A stretch of 64,000 nucleotides of DNA from a virus, in IMG/VR virus record IMGVR_UViG_3300025010_000009, positions 1 to 64,000 of that record; one strand, 5' to 3'. The notes beneath the pieces were generated by a model that worked only from the letters and a program-made list of their open reading frames with translations, was not told the DNA's origin and did no database searches. The position numbers were made by a program, and so were the translations under genes. Shown in pieces: positions 41,624-49,746 of the stretch. Positions within the stretch are counted from its first letter, which is position 1. Every line of letters starts with the position of its first letter.

Positions 41624-42637
41624 CTATGCCTCCATAGTCACCACATGTTGAAATTTATCATCTTTGAAGAGGATTGCCCCACTACCCACAATAGCAGTTC
41701 TGACCTTACTCAGAATTTGACTGAAGTTATCAGGGTGGATATTAAACTGAAATCCTTTAGTGGCATTAATTTCAATATCCTCCCTGAACCATCCACTTTT
41801 ACCCTCACTGCTTACCTCAAGTTTTTTACCCACGGCCTTAACTACAATTGTCTCATCCCCCTCATTATTTACAGCCAGCACTCGGGCACGGTCAATAACG
41901 TCAATCAGGCTTTCAGGAAACTCAATACTCACGCCATCCACGTCAAGGAAGGTCCCAACTTCAGGGAAAGTACCCTCATAAACACGGGAAGAGAATACTG
42001 TGCCCTCACGATTCTTAAAGTGCGCCCACCCTCCTATACAACAAACCTTCTCCGGGGCATAGGCCGGCAGGTATTTAGCGCTCCACGATGGAAGTAAATA
42101 AGGTGTTGCCGCACCTGTCTTTACAACCCAGCGGGTAATCCGGTATCTGTCAGTGCTCTCAATATAATCAGGACAGACATTCAGACAACAGAGTATGGGT
42201 GTTGTCATATTCCGACTGGCACTGAATGTACAGGATTTAATAGCCTGAATAAATCCCTGGGGGTCTGTGATCTTACTCCATTTACCCGGCTTAGACATCT
42301 CATCAATAGGCAGACGTACTTCCTGTTCAAGTCGAATACCAGCCTCAGAGCGGATACCCTGAAGAATAAATTCAGTATCAGTCAGGGTAATATTCAGGAC
42401 ATCATCCTTACTACGCCTGAGCAGGTTGAACAACTCTTTGGCCTGTACTGCACCTGTGAGTTCAAATTTATCCTCTGTTGATATGGGGTGGCAGATAGCA
42501 ACCTCATCATTAAAGGTCATAACCTCCCGGCCTTGAAAGACAAAGCAGGCACTCTGGTCCACAAGGCTTTTCTCATTACCCAGGCCGGGTTGTACCTTCT
42601 GAAGAATATCTAATAATTCTGTGCGTTTAATCTTCAT
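41624..42637 (-). CDS. Sliding clamp (DnaN-like)
   Basis: 337 residues with the three-domain beta-clamp layout. N-terminal KRTELLDILQKVQPGL, mid ELTGAVQAKELFNLLRR and DTEFILQGI, and an EGTFPEVGTFLDVDGV segment typical of beta clamps. C-terminal KGFQFNIHPDNFSQILSKVR. Gives processivity to the polymerase; the loader is at 35887. Confidence 0.78.
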   Translation of the reverse strand: MKIKRTELLDILQKVQPGLGNEKSLVDQSACFVFQGREVMTFNDEVAICHPISTEDKFELTGAVQAKELFNLLRRSKDDVLNITLTDTEFILQGIRSEAGIRLEQEVRLPIDEMSKPGKWSKITDPQGFIQAIKSCTFSASRNMTTPILCCLNVCPDYIESTDRYRITRWVVKTGAATPYLLPSWSAKYLPAYAPEKVCCIGGWAHFKNREGTVFSSRVYEGTFPEVGTFLDVDGVSIEFPESLIDVIDRARVLAVNNEGDETIVVKAVGKKLEVSSEGKSGWFREDIEINATKGFQFNIHPDNFSQILSKVRTAIVGSGAILFKDDKFQHVVTMEA

Positions 42638-42670
42638 TCCTATTTCCTTCCTATTTCAATGTAAATAAAA

Positions 42671-42712
42671 AACCGGCTCCCCGGCTTGACGAAAGTTTTG
42701 AGGGAGCCGGTT
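42671..42712 (-). terminator. Rho-independent terminator (minus strand)
   Basis: Perfect 11-bp stem AACCGGCTCCC (42671-42681) with GGGAGCCGGTT (42702-42712). Read on the minus strand, it is followed by TTTTTTATTT. It would end transcripts coming from the 43-kb region before the clamp gene. On the plus strand the tail is only TTTT. Confidence 0.75.
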
Positions 42713-42755
42713 TTGAGTCCTTACCTACTTACCAGGCCACGGTGACCTAGGCAAA

Positions 42756-42827
42756 CTACAATCTCATTTGATGGTCCCATACACGGGCCTCTACCGTGCG
42801 GTTCCACATTTTCAATTTAATTTTCAC
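42756..42827 (-). CDS. Tiny ORF with ribosome-binding site (23 aa)
   Basis: GTG start 42827 preceded by AGAGGGG. Codes MKIKLKMWNRTVEARVWDHQ plus MRL. It resembles the peptide at 43069 in its N-x-x-V-x-A-x-V core. Leader peptide or small protein; low confidence. Confidence 0.35.
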   Translation of the reverse strand: MKIKLKMWNRTVEARVWDHQMRL

Positions 42828-42866
42828 TTTAATTCCCCTCTTGCTTCTAGGTAGGTGCCGGTAATA

Positions 42867-42905
42867 TTATTTATTTTTCATATTGATAAAGTTAAGCACA
42901 AACAT
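42867..42905 (-). CDS. Tiny ORF with strong ribosome-binding site (12 aa)
   Basis: AAGGAGGTGG precedes ATG 42905 at 4-8 nt; codes MFVLNFINMKNK then TAA. The site is among the strongest in the window, yet the frame is only 12 codons. Possible leader peptide or decoy. Confidence 0.35.
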   Translation of the reverse strand: MFVLNFINMKNK

Positions 42906-43068
42906 AAAACCACCTCCTTTTTTATTCTTGGCAAATTTTGGCATTTATTGACGGGGACGTCCCCGGTCATTCACTGCCTTAAGCCGCATGCTTTCGCAGA
43001 GGCGGCTTGTTTGCAGGCGGCTGATAAAAATCAGAGTGGCTACGTAATAGCCCTGTTGCCTGCGTTAT

Positions 43069-43116
43069 TTATCTAGGGGTTCTTGCCGATACATGGGCCA
43101 TCACCATGCCGTTCAT
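43069..43116 (-). CDS. Tiny ORF with strong ribosome-binding site (15 aa)
   Basis: AAAGGAGAATAAAA precedes ATG 43116; codes MNGMVMAHVSARTPR then TAA. Lies just after the structured region at 43143-43335. Possible leader peptide. Confidence 0.35.
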   Translation of the reverse strand: MNGMVMAHVSARTPR

Positions 43117-43142
43117 TTTTATTCTCCTTTAAATAAAGGGTA

Positions 43143-43335
43143 GGGGTTAATAAAATTAACCCCTTCACCCAGAATCCCCGCTCACCGGCCAGCTATAACA
43201 TCAGCAAGCCCGTGGCGGGGTATATACTGGGGCTCCGACATTTTCCAGTCGGGCAGCACTTGCGGCGGGGCAACCGCGACTGCGCAACCGGGTGGGGTTC
43301 AGGACCTCGGAGCAACAGACCTGCTGGGAAACTTT
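43143..43335 (-). ncRNA. GC-rich structured non-coding region (possible RNA)
   Basis: An 825-bp stretch (42638-43462) lacks normal genes. This part has nested perfect stems: GGGGTTAAT/ATTAACCCC (43143-43163), CCCCGC 43176-43181 with GCGGGG 43215-43220, and GCTCCGA 43232-43238 with TCGGAGC 43317-43323, the last enclosing about 80 nt with its own hairpins. It is far richer in G+C than its flanks. Strand and function uncertain; the neighbouring tiny ORFs favour the minus strand. Confidence 0.35.
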
Positions 43336-43380
43336 TTCTAATTCTTTCTTAGTAGGTAACTATTTTTCTTTTAAAAATAT

Positions 43381-43455
43381 ACTTGTTTGGACCGTAGAGC
43401 AGTTTTTAATTATTTTCTATAGGGGTACTACCCCTAGGGGGTAAAAATCGCTTAG
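43381..43455 (+). repeat. Dispersed structured repeat element, copy C (degenerate)
   Basis: Starts ACTTGTTTGG and keeps GTTTTTA, CTATAGGG and TAAAAA blocks in the order of copies A and B, with GGGGTACTACCCC as an inner hairpin and CCCTAGGGGG. It lies just after the stop of the glycosyltransferase gene and may terminate that transcript. Confidence 0.6.
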
Positions 43456-43462
43456 AACTAAT

Positions 43463-44614
43463 TCATTTACTTTTTACTAATTCCATATCATATTCATTAT
43501 TTTCTTTAATCAGAATAACCCCAGGGCAAAGAATAGGTTTATTTCGTTTAAACTTTGAGTAATCTACCTGATGATGCCATCTTCCAAATTTCCAAACTAT
43601 TTCCACCTCATCAGGATGCTGCTCTTTTAAACTCTCAGCAAAGGAAAGACGATAATCATTTTGGTTATAAACATTATCTGTATTTCCACCACGAAGTGCT
43701 GGGGTATTACTCTTTGAGCTACCATTATGTGTAGCTAGTTTATTCATCAAAAAGGCCCTGAATAAAAGGGTACACCATCCATCTTTTAATACCCGCAGAC
43801 TCAGGTCAGTGTCCTCATTATACCTTCCACGCCAACGATAAGGGAGTTCAGTATTTATAAGGGTACATGAATATACACGGGAATTAAAAAGATATGGACT
43901 TATATCCCCCTGTCTATCTGCTACAAATCCCTGATCATGTGGTCCAGCAAGGGCAATATTTGTATACCGATCTACAAAATCTTCCATAGCTCGGAAAAAT
44001 CCGCCACCACGAACTTGAAGACGTCGATTACAATTACATCTTGTAAACATATTAATATTATCATCAACAACCCAATGCCGGGGAAACCCCCGTTTTTCAG
44101 CCCAATCCCAGATAAAATTCCGGGCCGGGATGGACCCTTGACCAAGATCATGAAAGGGCATTACTACAACATTATTCTTCCCGAGGTTCTTAATATAAAT
44201 ATCTTTTTCCGTACTCTCTACAAAGAATTTATAACTAACTCCCAACTGATCAAGAAGTTTTCCGGTTGTTTGAATTTCAGCCCGCCCTTTACTCGGTATA
44301 CAGATTGGATATTTAGAGTCTATAGCAGGCCCAATGTATTCAAACTCACTATTTTTTAACCTCTTTTGTTCTGGGTACCATGCTGAGTCAGTAGTAGTAG
44401 AGATATGAAGGCCAAGCCGGTCCGCGAACTCTTTTATATCTTCTTTAGTCATAAAATTCATAACTATTTTATACTGGGGTGTTGCATCCTCCATTTCAAA
44501 TTCAGGCATTCCCCACCATATATCCCGCCAGTAGGGTTCAACGTCAAAAAAGCCTGAAGGGGTTTTCTGCTTTACTGGACGACGGCTTTTCAATTCTTTC
44601 TTCAAATTAGACAT
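43463..44614 (-). CDS. TET-associated glycosyltransferase-like (TAGT) protein
   Basis: 383 residues. N-terminal ~110 residues (PQYKIVMNFMTKEDIKEFAD) precede a GT-A domain starting YPICIPSKGRAEIQTTGKLL, with HWVVDDNINMF as the D-x-D-like motif and RWRGRYNEDTDLSLRVLKDGW downstream. This matches phage TAGT-like enzymes that glycosylate hydroxymethyl bases in DNA. The next gene upstream makes a UDP-pentose. No TET-type hydroxylase is in the window. Family assignment by motif; substrate inferred. Confidence 0.7.
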   Translation of the reverse strand: MSNLKKELKSRRPVKQKTPSGFFDVEPYWRDIWWGMPEFEMEDATPQYKIVMNFMTKEDIKEFADRLGLHISTTTDSAWYPEQKRLKNSEFEYIGPAIDSKYPICIPSKGRAEIQTTGKLLDQLGVSYKFFVESTEKDIYIKNLGKNNVVVMPFHDLGQGSIPARNFIWDWAEKRGFPRHWVVDDNINMFTRCNCNRRLQVRGGGFFRAMEDFVDRYTNIALAGPHDQGFVADRQGDISPYLFNSRVYSCTLINTELPYRWRGRYNEDTDLSLRVLKDGWCTLLFRAFLMNKLATHNGSSKSNTPALRGGNTDNVYNQNDYRLSFAESLKEQHPDEVEIVWKFGRWHHQVDYSKFKRNKPILCPGVILIKENNEYDMELVKSK

Positions 44615-44626
44615 GTAAATACCTAA

Positions 44627-45559
44627 TTAAATAATTGATTCAAAATATTCAATTGTTTTATTAAGCCCATAAATAATATCAACTTTAGGCTCCCAGTCAA
44701 GAAGTTCTTTTGCCCTAGTTATATCCGGTTTCCTCTGCCTTGGGTCATCAACCGGGAGTTGTACATACTTAATCTTTGATTTTGTATCAATAAGGGAAAG
44801 GACTAAATACGCAAGTTCTCCGATATTATATTCTAAAGGATTTCCAAGATTAATAGGTCCAGTAATACCTTCATCTGAGTCCATTAACCTTATAAACCCA
44901 TCAATCATATCATCTACATAACAAAAGGACCGGGTTTGACTTCCATCCCCATAAATTGTAATATCCTTTCCCTGTAGGGCCTGGACTATAAAATTTGAGA
45001 CTACACGACCATCATCAGGATGCATTTTTGGACCGTAGGTATTGAAAATACGAGCTACCTTTATTTTTACCCCATGCTGTCGGTGGTAATCAAACATTAA
45101 AGATTCAGCAGCACGTTTACCCTCATCATAACAGGATCTGGGCCCATTTGGGTTTACCCTTCCCCAATATGTTTCAGGTTGGGGGTGTACCTCAGGGTCA
45201 CCGTATACTTCACTTGTTGAGGCCTGAAATATTTTTGCTCCAGTTCTCTTAGCAAGACCGAGCATATTAATAATTCCTAAAATTGATGTCTTTATTGTCT
45301 GAACAGGATCATGTTGGTAATGAATTGGGGATGCAGGGCAAGCAAGATTATAAATTTCATCTACTTCAATATAGAGAGGAAAGCAGAGATCATGACGAAT
45401 AAATTCAAATTTATTATTTTGGAAAAGATGTTGTATATTTTCCTTAGTACCAGTAAAGCAGTTATCAACACAAATAACCTCATTACCTTGAGAAAGTAAT
45501 ACCCCACATAAATGAGAGCCAAGAAAACCTGCTCCACCAGTTACTAAGATTCGTTTCAT
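44627..45559 (-). CDS. UDP-glucuronate decarboxylase (UDP-xylose synthase)-like SDR
   Basis: Start ATG 45559 ([16 protein letters not shown]). 310 residues. NAD-binding GGAGFLGSH, then [16 protein letters not shown], the catalytic Y-x3-K in [11 protein letters not shown], and [20 protein letters not shown], which together form the UXS signature. It would convert UDP-glucuronate to UDP-xylose. Adjacent to the TAGT-like gene, so likely supplies its sugar donor (inference). Confidence 0.87.
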   Translation of the reverse strand: MKRILVTGGAGFLGSHLCGVLLSQGNEVICVDNCFTGTKENIQHLFQNNKFEFIRHDLCFPLYIEVDEIYNLACPASPIHYQHDPVQTIKTSILGIINMLGLAKRTGAKIFQASTSEVYGDPEVHPQPETYWGRVNPNGPRSCYDEGKRAAESLMFDYHRQHGVKIKVARIFNTYGPKMHPDDGRVVSNFIVQALQGKDITIYGDGSQTRSFCYVDDMIDGFIRLMDSDEGITGPINLGNPLEYNIGELAYLVLSLIDTKSKIKYVQLPVDDPRQRKPDITRAKELLDWEPKVDIIYGLNKTIEYFESII

Positions 45560-45586
45560 GTTTTTTACCAAGTAGATAGTGAGAAA

Positions 45587-45614
45587 TATAGGGGGGAGCC
45601 GGCTCCCCCCTATA
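45587..45614 (-). terminator. Perfect 28-bp palindrome, terminator-like
   Basis: TATAGGGGGGAGCC and GGCTCCCCCCTATA abut with no loop. On the minus strand the stem is followed by TATATTTCTC. It lies between the stop of the 45643 gene and the UDP-xylose synthase gene. Confidence 0.7.
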
Positions 45615-45642
45615 GTTAGAGTTACAGGAGAAGGGCAGTTAC

Positions 45643-46587
45643 TTATTTCTGTCCCTTTTTCTGCCGAGCAAGAACTGCGTAAATAGAGTTGCCGATAACC
45701 CGATACGGTTTTTCCGGGAATTTTTCCTTGGCCATGAGCACAATATCATCCTCGTGCCGGTCACCGAGACCATCCTTCAGTACATCTTCCAGGAAAATTG
45801 CCATTCCTTCCTTGCCCTTTTTACCGGGACCAGCAGCCTTGACCTTGCCCTTCTTCTTGGTCGGGGCTTTGCCGGCGCCAAGGTCATTCAGTTTTCCGGT
45901 GACATAATCACGCAGCTTGGCCAGATCCTTCAGGAAAGGCGGGGCGATGCGGATGCCGTTGTCTTTGGCGATGGCCTTCAGATTATTGATAGTCTTGGCC
46001 TTCTTAACAGCTGCAAGAGGGGCAGAGACGTCAACGGGTTCACCCGCAGGCTCTTCCTCAGCTTCAGCCTCAGCTTCACTGGCGCGGGGACCAACTTCCC
46101 ACTCGGCAAACAGTGCCCAGGTGCTGTCATCCAGCTCATCCTCAGCAACCAGCTGTTCTGAAGTTTCCTTCAGTTCTGTCATCAGGGAATCATCATCCAT
46201 TTCCAGGTTGATCGGGGGCTTGAAGTACCCCCGGCCATTGATGTCCTCAGCGGCAGCAATCATGCGGTCATGCATAACATCAACATTAACGTCGGCGTCA
46301 GCAGGTTCAGTTTTAGATTCAACTTCTTTCGGTGTAGCAGTACGTTTTGTTGCCATTTCAGTGTTCTCCTTGTCTGTGGTTGTAGTTGTGATCTTGCCCT
46401 CAGTAATGGCAGTAAGGCTTGATCGTTTTACGGTCTTTTTGATTTGGTCTATCTCTATCACGGCACTCTCTGAGCCGGACAGACTTACGAATACTGCGAG
46501 GATTTCCTTTTTGGGACCCCGCCGAACATGCTGCTGGTATATAACGCGGTTTCCGGCTTCAATTGTTGAGAAATCGATTGATTGCAT
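45643..46587 (-). CDS. Hypothetical protein with KOW-like N-terminus and internal start (314 aa)
   Basis: N-terminal [20 protein letters not shown] to about residue 60 is strand-rich and KOW-like. A strong AAGGAG 8 nt before ATG 46356 ([17 protein letters not shown]) would give a 237-residue form. C-terminal [17 protein letters not shown] resembles a SAP-like helix pair, followed by basic [18 protein letters not shown] and a winged-helix-like [20 protein letters not shown]. Probably DNA-associated. First gene after the promoter at 46643. Confidence 0.65.
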   Translation of the reverse strand: MQSIDFSTIEAGNRVIYQQHVRRGPKKEILAVFVSLSGSESAVIEIDQIKKTVKRSSLTAITEGKITTTTTDKENTEMATKRTATPKEVESKTEPADADVNVDVMHDRMIAAAEDINGRGYFKPPINLEMDDDSLMTELKETSEQLVAEDELDDSTWALFAEWEVGPRASEAEAEAEEEPAGEPVDVSAPLAAVKKAKTINNLKAIAKDNGIRIAPPFLKDLAKLRDYVTGKLNDLGAGKAPTKKKGKVKAAGPGKKGKEGMAIFLEDVLKDGLGDRHEDDIVLMAKEKFPEKPYRVIGNSIYAVLARQKKGQK

Positions 46588-46642
46588 TTTAATTCTCCCC
46601 CGAGAAGGTTTTATTTTCTGATTTTTGTCCCCTGTTAGAAAT

Positions 46643-46671
46643 ACTATAAACCTCCTGGTTAAGAAAGTAAA
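46643..46671 (-). promoter_or_regulatory. CTTTACT-type sigma70 promoter, 17-bp spacer
   Basis: Minus strand TTTACT (46671-46666), 17-bp spacer, TATAGT (46648-46643). A 39-bp block (46635-46673) is identical to 57922-57960. Drives the gene at 46587 and perhaps the downstream units. Confidence 0.7.
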
Positions 46672-46717
46672 GAGAAAAATAACTTTAAAGTAAAAAAATA
46701 TTGCGCGGGGGTAACTC

Positions 46718-48250
46718 CTAGAAATAACTACCTAAATATGGCCTGCCTATCTCCAGACATTGGAGTACAGTTGCTTGTACTCTAGTATCAAACAGGCCTT
46801 CCCGGCCAAGAAGAGGTGCTATACGTACAATTTTTTTCCGCTTCTCCTCAGGGGTCTGATTTATACCATAGGCAGCGGTCACGTGATCCCATTTCCGAAC
46901 GTTCTCACTAAAGTTGCCTGTGCCCAATGACTTGGCCTCCATACCCCCGGCATCACTCTGGGTAGCCCCAACCACACAGCAATCAAAGTCAATACTCATC
47001 TGCCTGACCTGACGCCACGTTTCATTAATCCGGTGCCTGACATCAAGATTGGTAGAGAGTTCAAGCAAATCAAGATAATCAATTACTATAACATGTGGGC
47101 GCCAGCCCCGTCCATTCCAAATATCCAGGATTGATCTTAGCTCAGTAGTATTCATTCTGGACCGGCATACTACCCGAAAATCATTATTTCCAGCCTGCTG
47201 CCGCATCCACTTTTCCCCGGCCAGGATACCCTCACGCCAGGTAAGTGGAGACACAGCTGGGCGTTGTTTATACCAGACAGCGCCTTTAAAATCTCTTGGG
47301 CTATTCTTTTTACATACAGTACAAACACAATACCCACCAGAGTTCGCTACTTCCCAATCAATAGCTTCTCCCTTTTCCTTATCAGTAATAACTCCAAACT
47401 CACAAACCCTTTCTGGACTATCACACTCATCACTCTGATTATGTGCGCAATCAAGTATAGGCACAAGCATGGGCCCACAATACTGGGGATCATAACTGCG
47501 GCCACTAAGTCGTACATGCAGGCGTCTGATCTGTTGTTCTTCTGAGAGGTCACCTATCTGGAACAGGGCAACCCGATTCCTTGCCCTGTGTGCCCGAAAA
47601 GCAAGTTCGTCAAGCCACCAGGTTTTACCTCGTTTTGGCGGGGCCAGCAAGGTCACAAATGTTGCGGGGCTGAATTGATTATTGAAAACTTGACCCAGGG
47701 CTCCAGGATAGGTAAAGAATGGGCTAGAGAAGGATTCAAAAGCACTTTGTATTTTTTCAATACTGGTAAAGGGGTTAAACCCCAGATCCTCAACCAGTTC
47801 CTGCCGCTTATACCCCTCTAGTATTGCCTGTGCTTCTTCAAATTCTCCCTCCTGTACAGCCCGGCCTGCTTCCCTGACGGTTAGACGTGTCCGGCGCTCA
47901 TCAAGGTAGCGTTTACTCTGCTTGAGATAATAATCAGCATCAAATTCATTTGCTCGTTCATACTCCTTGCTCAGTATATCAAGAAGTTCTGCAAGGTCAT
48001 CTGCATGATCGTCATCAATACTATCATCCCGGATATGCTGTTCATAAACATCTTGGAGGAGTTTACCGGGGGCTTTCCCGTGTACTTGGTAATGATCCAG
48101 GCACCACCGGCAGATGACCTTGCTTATATCAGCCTGGAGGAGTTCGGGTTCAAATACGTCCTTAATTGCATTGAGGAATGGCGTACTGACAGCCATTCCT
48201 ATAATGAGCTGGCGTTCCTGCCCGGTATCAATTTTACGCTTAGTTATCAT
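46718..48250 (-). CDS. DnaB-like replicative helicase with zinc-binding insertion
   Basis: 510 residues. Walker A LLAPPKRGKTWWLDELAF, Walker B HVIVIDYLDLLELS, and CVVGATQSDAGG as the following strand, typical of DnaB/gp41 RecA-like cores. Inserted between Walker A and B are Cys clusters (ILDCAHNQSDECDSP, VCEFG and YCVCTVCKKN) suggesting a zinc ribbon not usual for DnaB. Works with the DnaC-like loader at 48510. Confidence 0.85.
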   Translation of the reverse strand: MITKRKIDTGQERQLIIGMAVSTPFLNAIKDVFEPELLQADISKVICRWCLDHYQVHGKAPGKLLQDVYEQHIRDDSIDDDHADDLAELLDILSKEYERANEFDADYYLKQSKRYLDERRTRLTVREAGRAVQEGEFEEAQAILEGYKRQELVEDLGFNPFTSIEKIQSAFESFSSPFFTYPGALGQVFNNQFSPATFVTLLAPPKRGKTWWLDELAFRAHRARNRVALFQIGDLSEEQQIRRLHVRLSGRSYDPQYCGPMLVPILDCAHNQSDECDSPERVCEFGVITDKEKGEAIDWEVANSGGYCVCTVCKKNSPRDFKGAVWYKQRPAVSPLTWREGILAGEKWMRQQAGNNDFRVVCRSRMNTTELRSILDIWNGRGWRPHVIVIDYLDLLELSTNLDVRHRINETWRQVRQMSIDFDCCVVGATQSDAGGMEAKSLGTGNFSENVRKWDHVTAAYGINQTPEEKRKKIVRIAPLLGREGLFDTRVQATVLQCLEIGRPYLGSYF

Positions 48251-48510
48251 TGTTTGATTCTAATATAGGGTAAAAGTGCAATTTGTTCTGAATTTAATAT
48301 TGCAGCATGATCAATAATTAATCCGTTAAATTCACGTCCTTCAATATTCCTAATAGATAACCATGATAATGGTTTTATATCAAGATCATTTCGTCCAATT
48401 TTACTTGCTAATAATTTTGGATAACCTAAGTTACTATTTACCCATATAAAAATGGAACTATAAGGAGCAGAGGTCATTTGTATAGTTGTATTCCCCTTCC
48501 TTCTTTCCAT
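48247..48510 (-). CDS. Small hypothetical protein (87 aa)
   Basis: Overlaps both helicase and loader genes by 1-4 nt. Mixed alpha/beta (NTTIQMTSAPYSSIFIWVNS; FNGLIIDHAAILNSEQI). May be a loader-helicase adaptor by position only; no family recognised. Confidence 0.6.
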   Translation of the reverse strand: MERRKGNTTIQMTSAPYSSIFIWVNSNLGYPKLLASKIGRNDLDIKPLSWLSIRNIEGREFNGLIIDHAAILNSEQIALLPYIRIKQ

Positions 48511-49052
48511 TATTTCCTCCCCCTTTTATCAACTCCAGTCATAGTCTTTACCCGGCACATTTCCATAATCCGGCTGGTAAGACGGTCATCATATATTTCA
48601 GACAATTCAGAAAGACTGAGATTACTACTTACTACCAGATTTTTACCCATTTGATACAGGGTATCAATTATGAGGTAGAGGCTTGCCCGCACCCAATCAC
48701 TCGGCTTATCAGCGCCCAGGTCATCAAGGTAGAGCCAATCCACCTTGGTATAGTGGTCAATAATCTGCTTTTCAGTTTCGAGCGCACCGGGGGTAAAACT
48801 TGACCGTAATCTGAATAATAGTCCGGGAGCCCCCGTCCAGGTAATAACAGGCCATTCCTGCTTTTCCTGAACTACTCTCTGCCATTGAGCATAGAGCATG
48901 GCCGCCATGTAATACGTTTTCCCCACGCCTACAGGGCCGGTAATAAATAAGGGCCTGACCTCAATATCTTGGATGGTCTTTCCCCACCATTTCTCTGGTA
49001 TACCTGATTTTTCAATCTGCTTATTAATTATTTGCTGATGAATAGGGTTCAT
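48510..49052 (-). CDS. DnaC-like helicase loader ATPase
   Basis: 180 residues. Walker A FITGPVGVGKTYYMAAMLYA, Walker B KVDWLYLDDLGADK, sensor NLVVSSNLSLSELSEIYDDR and RIMEMC. A short AAA+ loader of the DnaC/DnaI class, next to the DnaB-like helicase. Confidence 0.85.
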   Translation of the reverse strand: MNPIHQQIINKQIEKSGIPEKWWGKTIQDIEVRPLFITGPVGVGKTYYMAAMLYAQWQRVVQEKQEWPVITWTGAPGLLFRLRSSFTPGALETEKQIIDHYTKVDWLYLDDLGADKPSDWVRASLYLIIDTLYQMGKNLVVSSNLSLSELSEIYDDRLTSRIMEMCRVKTMTGVDKRGRK

Positions 49053-49054
49053 AA

Positions 49055-49264
49055 CTAGGCTTTAACTCCCTGATAGGCTATACCAGCTAGGTAAGGGTAT
49101 GCCGGGGCTGGGCAATTATTTGGATGCTTAGTACAATTCAAACATCGATTAAGCGGGGCGTACTCCCCGTTACACCATACATTTGTTTTCCAGAGGTCAA
49201 CGCCTTTATATTTTCGGCGTTGCCGCTGACGTCTGTCTATTCCTGAACGTCTATTGTCAATCAT
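49055..49264 (-). CDS. Basic Cys-containing small protein (about 69 aa)
   Basis: Start ATG 49264 with GGAG at 6 nt. N-terminal basic IDNRRSGIDRRQRQRRKYKG; then RCLNCTKHPNNCPAP, a C-x2-C-x5-C cluster that may bind zinc. Located between loader and the next replication gene. Confidence 0.6.
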   Translation of the reverse strand: MIDNRRSGIDRRQRQRRKYKGVDLWKTNVWCNGEYAPLNRCLNCTKHPNNCPAPAYPYLAGIAYQGVKA

Positions 49265-49733
49265 CATCCACTCCCAATTGTGCCTGAAGATTTTCAAGAT
49301 TATGACATATTGCTTTTAACTCATGTTGAATAAAATCCTTTTTGCTTTCCTCAGTTTTTGGCCCAACCCTTTCCAAATATTCATATAGGGGTTCAAAGGT
49401 TCCCCCAATTTCAATTTTAGGCTCTTCTACTGGTTTTCTCTTACCCTTCATTATTCTTAAGTAAGATGATAATGAAACACGGGTTGGCCCAACATGTACA
49501 ATTGGTTCAAGTTCTTCCCTTACATACCCAACTGAAAGAAAATTCTTATCCTGGCCACTAGCCCGCATATAGTGGCAGATTACCTTATTGACCTTAGCCG
49601 GAAGCGGGTCCGTAATTTTAATTAGGTCTTTCAGGATAAATCCATTAGGACCGAAGTTATTGTTCAGATTTGCGTTAGTTTGATCATATTCCCAAACAGC
49701 TTTGTGTAATAATGCCTCAAGTCTGCCGTTCAT
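49257..49733 (-). CDS. Hypothetical replication-region protein (158 aa)
   Basis: Start ATG 49733 after GGAGGAAAGGGG. Helical with NGFILKDLIKITDPLPAKVN and CHYMRASGQDKNFLSVGYVR, then basic KGKRKPVEEPK and a helical C-terminus. Adjacent to the initiator gene. No family recognised. Confidence 0.6.
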   Translation of the reverse strand: MNGRLEALLHKAVWEYDQTNANLNNNFGPNGFILKDLIKITDPLPAKVNKVICHYMRASGQDKNFLSVGYVREELEPIVHVGPTRVSLSSYLRIMKGKRKPVEEPKIEIGGTFEPLYEYLERVGPKTEESKKDFIQHELKAICHNLENLQAQLGVDDD

Positions 49734-49746
49734 CCCCTTTCCTCCA

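Noticed and set aside
42855-43076. Plus-strand 73-codon ORF in the gene-free region
   Set aside because: No ribosome-binding site, composition not protein-like and opposite to all surrounding genes and ribosome-binding sites.
45917-46621. Plus-strand 234-codon ORF
   Set aside because: Mirror of the acidic/basic 45643 gene; serine-rich shadow without ribosome-binding site.
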